Assembly: GCA_013359125.1 (NCBI GenBank)
Contig: JABWCR010000011.1
Span: 21,698 to 85,697 of the forward strand
Source: Armatimonadota bacterium
GTDB lineage: Bacteria; Armatimonadota; Fimbriimonadia; Fimbriimonadales; GBS-DC
Direction of reading: 5' to 3'
Length of the DNA: 64,000 nucleotides
Below are positions 62,606 through 64,000 of this stretch, piece after piece (the stretch's first letter is position 1; each line of letters starts with the position of its first letter). The position numbers and the translations under genes were made by a program. The notes under the pieces were generated by a model. The model was not told the origin of the DNA and made no database searches. It saw only the letters and a program-made list of their open reading frames with translations.

Positions 62606-63726
62606 AGGGGCTGCGTCGTTTGCTGTTGGCCGAGAACGGCCTGCTGTCTTCCGACCAGACCGGTCTTTGGCGGCAGGAGCTGAAGGGCGGCGAGGGCGCC
62701 TTGGAGGCCGTCCGACGGCTGGGCGCGGTGCAGATCGACCCCGTCGCGATCGTCGAGCGCAGCCACCATCTGACCCTGTTCAATCGAGTGCGCCGATACC
62801 GGCCTGCCGACTTAGAATCGCTCTACCCGACCAAGCGCCTGTTCGAGCACTTTGCCCATGCCCGTTGCGCCATGCCTGTCGAGTGGTTCGGCGCCTTTCG
62901 AGAGAAGATGGCCTTCTGGAAGTCGCTTCACAACGGGGATGACTCGGCGCTGAACGAGGCGATGGCGCTCGCGGCTGAGCAAATCGGACAGAAGGGGCCG
63001 CTCTGCTCGCGCCTAATCCAAGCCGAGACCAAACTCCACGGCTATTGGGACTTGAACGAGCCTCGCACCAAGGCCACCGCGCATGCGCTAGAGCTTCTTT
63101 GGGAATACGGCGATGTGGTCGTCTCCTCGCGCCAAAACGAGGAGCGATGGTACGACCTGACCGAGCGATGGCTAGAACCATCTTCGTTTAACGGCAGCCT
63201 GCTGGATCACTACATCCAGGCGATGGTCGTGATCGATGACGGCGACCTTGGATTCGGCTGGATGAGGCGCCCCAAAGCCCAGCGGTCGGAGGCGATACAG
63301 ACGCTGGTCGATTCGGGCCGGCTTGAACCCTTGGACGGCTTTTGGACGACGCCCGAGCGAGCCGAGAAAGCCCGGCAATTGGAAGAGGCCAAGATCGAAC
63401 CGATCGTAACGCTGTTGCCCCCTCTAGACAATCTGCTTTGGCGGCGACCCAGGCTAAAGCGGCTGTTCGAGTTCGACTACACATGGGAAATCTACATGCC
63501 ACCTGCCAAGCGCAAGTTCGGCGCGTACGGGATGCCGATCTTGGAGGGCGAGCGGATAATCGGCCAGATCGACCCAAAGTTGGATCGATCGAAATCGCTA
63601 TTGACGATAAATCGGATCGAGCTTCGAGCGCCGTATTCGCCTATGCGATTGCGTCGGTTAGAAAAAGCCCTGGCCAGCTTTGCGCGGTTTCACAATGCCG
63701 ACCTTGCGCCCGTTCCCTGGCCATGA
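62602..63726 (+). CDS. YcaQ/AlkX-like crosslink-repair DNA glycosylase
   Basis: 374 residues from GTG 62602. The QxD motif (Q44-I-D46) in GAVQIDPVAIVERSHHLTL is the catalytic signature of winged-helix YcaQ glycosylases; LLPPLDNLLWRRPRLKRLFEFDYTWEIYMPPAKRKFGAYGMPIL is the diagnostic C-terminal block. The family unhooks interstrand crosslinks. It is the end of the guaB-to-glycosylase run. The last base of its TGA lies inside repeat copy 5. Confidence 0.88.
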   Translation: MKGLRRLLLAENGLLSSDQTGLWRQELKGGEGALEAVRRLGAVQIDPVAIVERSHHLTLFNRVRRYRPADLESLYPTKRLFEHFAHARCAMPVEWFGAFREKMAFWKSLHNGDDSALNEAMALAAEQIGQKGPLCSRLIQAETKLHGYWDLNEPRTKATAHALELLWEYGDVVVSSRQNEERWYDLTERWLEPSSFNGSLLDHYIQAMVVIDDGDLGFGWMRRPKAQRSEAIQTLVDSGRLEPLDGFWTTPERAEKARQLEEAKIEPIVTLLPPLDNLLWRRPRLKRLFEFDYTWEIYMPPAKRKFGAYGMPILEGERIIGQIDPKLDRSKSLLTINRIELRAPYSPMRLRRLEKALASFARFHNADLAPVPWP

Positions 63727-63769
63727 TTCGTACTCAAAATTGTGCTACAAACTTGGATTTTCCCGTTCG
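63725..63769 (+). repeat. 44-bp dispersed repeat, copy 5
   Basis: GATTCGTACTCAAAATTGTG, CTACAAACTTGG and a CCCGTTCG end. As with copy 1, the stop codon of the preceding gene forms its first bases. Confidence 0.85.
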
Positions 63770-63778
63770 ATGACACGT

Positions 63779-63814
63779 TGGAACGCCAGGCTCCCGCCTG
63801 GCAAAACGCCGGGA
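63779..63814. repeat. 36-bp GC-rich module, second copy
   Basis: Base-for-base the same as 14815-14850, including the CCAGGC/GCCTGG hairpin. Confidence 0.85.
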
Positions 63815-63859
63815 GGGCGAGCGTCCCGCGAGCCGGGAGGGCGAGCGTCCCCGCGAGCC
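63811..63859. repeat. Two tandem GC-rich units (24 and 25 bp)
   Basis: GGGAGGGCGAGCGTCCCGCG + AGCC, then the same with one more C. The second equals 29940-29964. Next come further GC-rich bases with a GCCGGGC/GCCCGGC hairpin at about 63870-63888. Confidence 0.8.
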
Positions 63860-63961
63860 GAAAGAACGGGCCGGGCGGGAGCCCGGCGGTTTGGCAAGCG
63901 TCCAATCTGTCTCAATGGCGAACATCGGTCTATCTCGGGCGATTGTGCCCCTCCCCTGTAT

Positions 63962-63995
63962 CCCCTCCCCAAACTCTGGCGAGTTTAGGGAGGGG
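63962..63995. repeat. Hairpin at window edge
   Basis: CCCCTCCCC-AAACTC-tggc-GAGTTT-a-GGGAGGGG folds into a long stem. No gene was seen from 63727 to the end (274 bp); the space is all repeats and this hairpin. Confidence 0.55.
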
Positions 63996-64000
63996 AGCGA

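Noticed and set aside
63811..63859. Possible CRISPR array
   Set aside because: Only two directly adjacent units without spacers, and the same unit occurs alone elsewhere; no cas genes.

Overview
The window is a chromosomal segment of a GC-rich, diderm, non-spore-forming bacterium. My best guess is the Armatimonadota (Fimbriimonadia-like), by inference only since no rRNA is present. Supporting signs are a TamB-like protein and a small outer-membrane beta-barrel (outer membrane); a Firmicutes/Terrabacteria-type gene order (rpsU, 7TM-HD, ybeY, dgkA and yqeG, aroE); a SpoIVB-type S55 peptidase domain without sporulation genes; an H-x9-DG-type pseudopilin; a dockerin-like lipoprotein; and two GH29 fucosidases. 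About 55 protein genes, two tRNAs and no rRNA, phage, transposase or CRISPR array were found. No stretch longer than 300 bases lacks a gene.

Layout. 1-3662 (minus): rpsU, 7TM-HD phosphodiesterase, ybeY, dgkA-PAP2 fusion and a truncated CNNM transporter. 3819-9640: exported MsrB, NIF3-like protein, beta-barrel protein, prs, VOC protein, dockerin-like lipoprotein, gapA. 9735-16677: a 1313-residue S55 peptidase/propeller protein coupled to an AcuC-like deacetylase, then a repeat element and a GMC oxidoreductase. 16898-20398: rhomboid, DUF5693 protein and a convergent glycosyltransferase. 20408-27625 (minus): MoxR ATPase, SPL-like radical SAM, PilZ protein, MtaB and a methyltransferase-GT2-GT4 fusion. 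27735-29840: LuxC-like reductase, M50-like protein, DUF4870. 29992-35388: Ig-like membrane protein, PLP decarboxylase, pseudopilin, OsmC, fucosidase. 35560-45164 (minus): a tightly overlapping block with a second YqgF-like protein, a large secreted protein, two ABC-2-like permeases, a GATase-like membrane protein, thpR and cinA. 45240-48879: 7Fe ferredoxin, DUF1579 protein, tRNA-Leu, ruvX, mltG, yqeG, aroE. 49156-52862: Rieske oxygenase, fucosidase, lipA. 52843-63726: TamB, guaB, pyrE, TIM-barrel epimerase, tRNA-Gln, transaldolase, livF, DUF2993 protein, YcaQ glycosylase. 63725-64000: repeats.

Three patterns run across the window. First, many genes have a GGTAtAcT/GGTAtAaT-like -10 box; in about eight cases it lies only 5-8 nt before the start codon with no Shine-Dalgarno sequence, suggesting leaderless mRNAs. 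Second, both tRNA genes are followed within 0-12 nt by a start codon. Third, a 44-bp dispersed repeat occurs five times, twice as the inverted ends of a 141-bp element. The most system-like uncharacterised locus is the 4-bp-overlapping export block at 35970-43393, which has permeases but no local ATPase.
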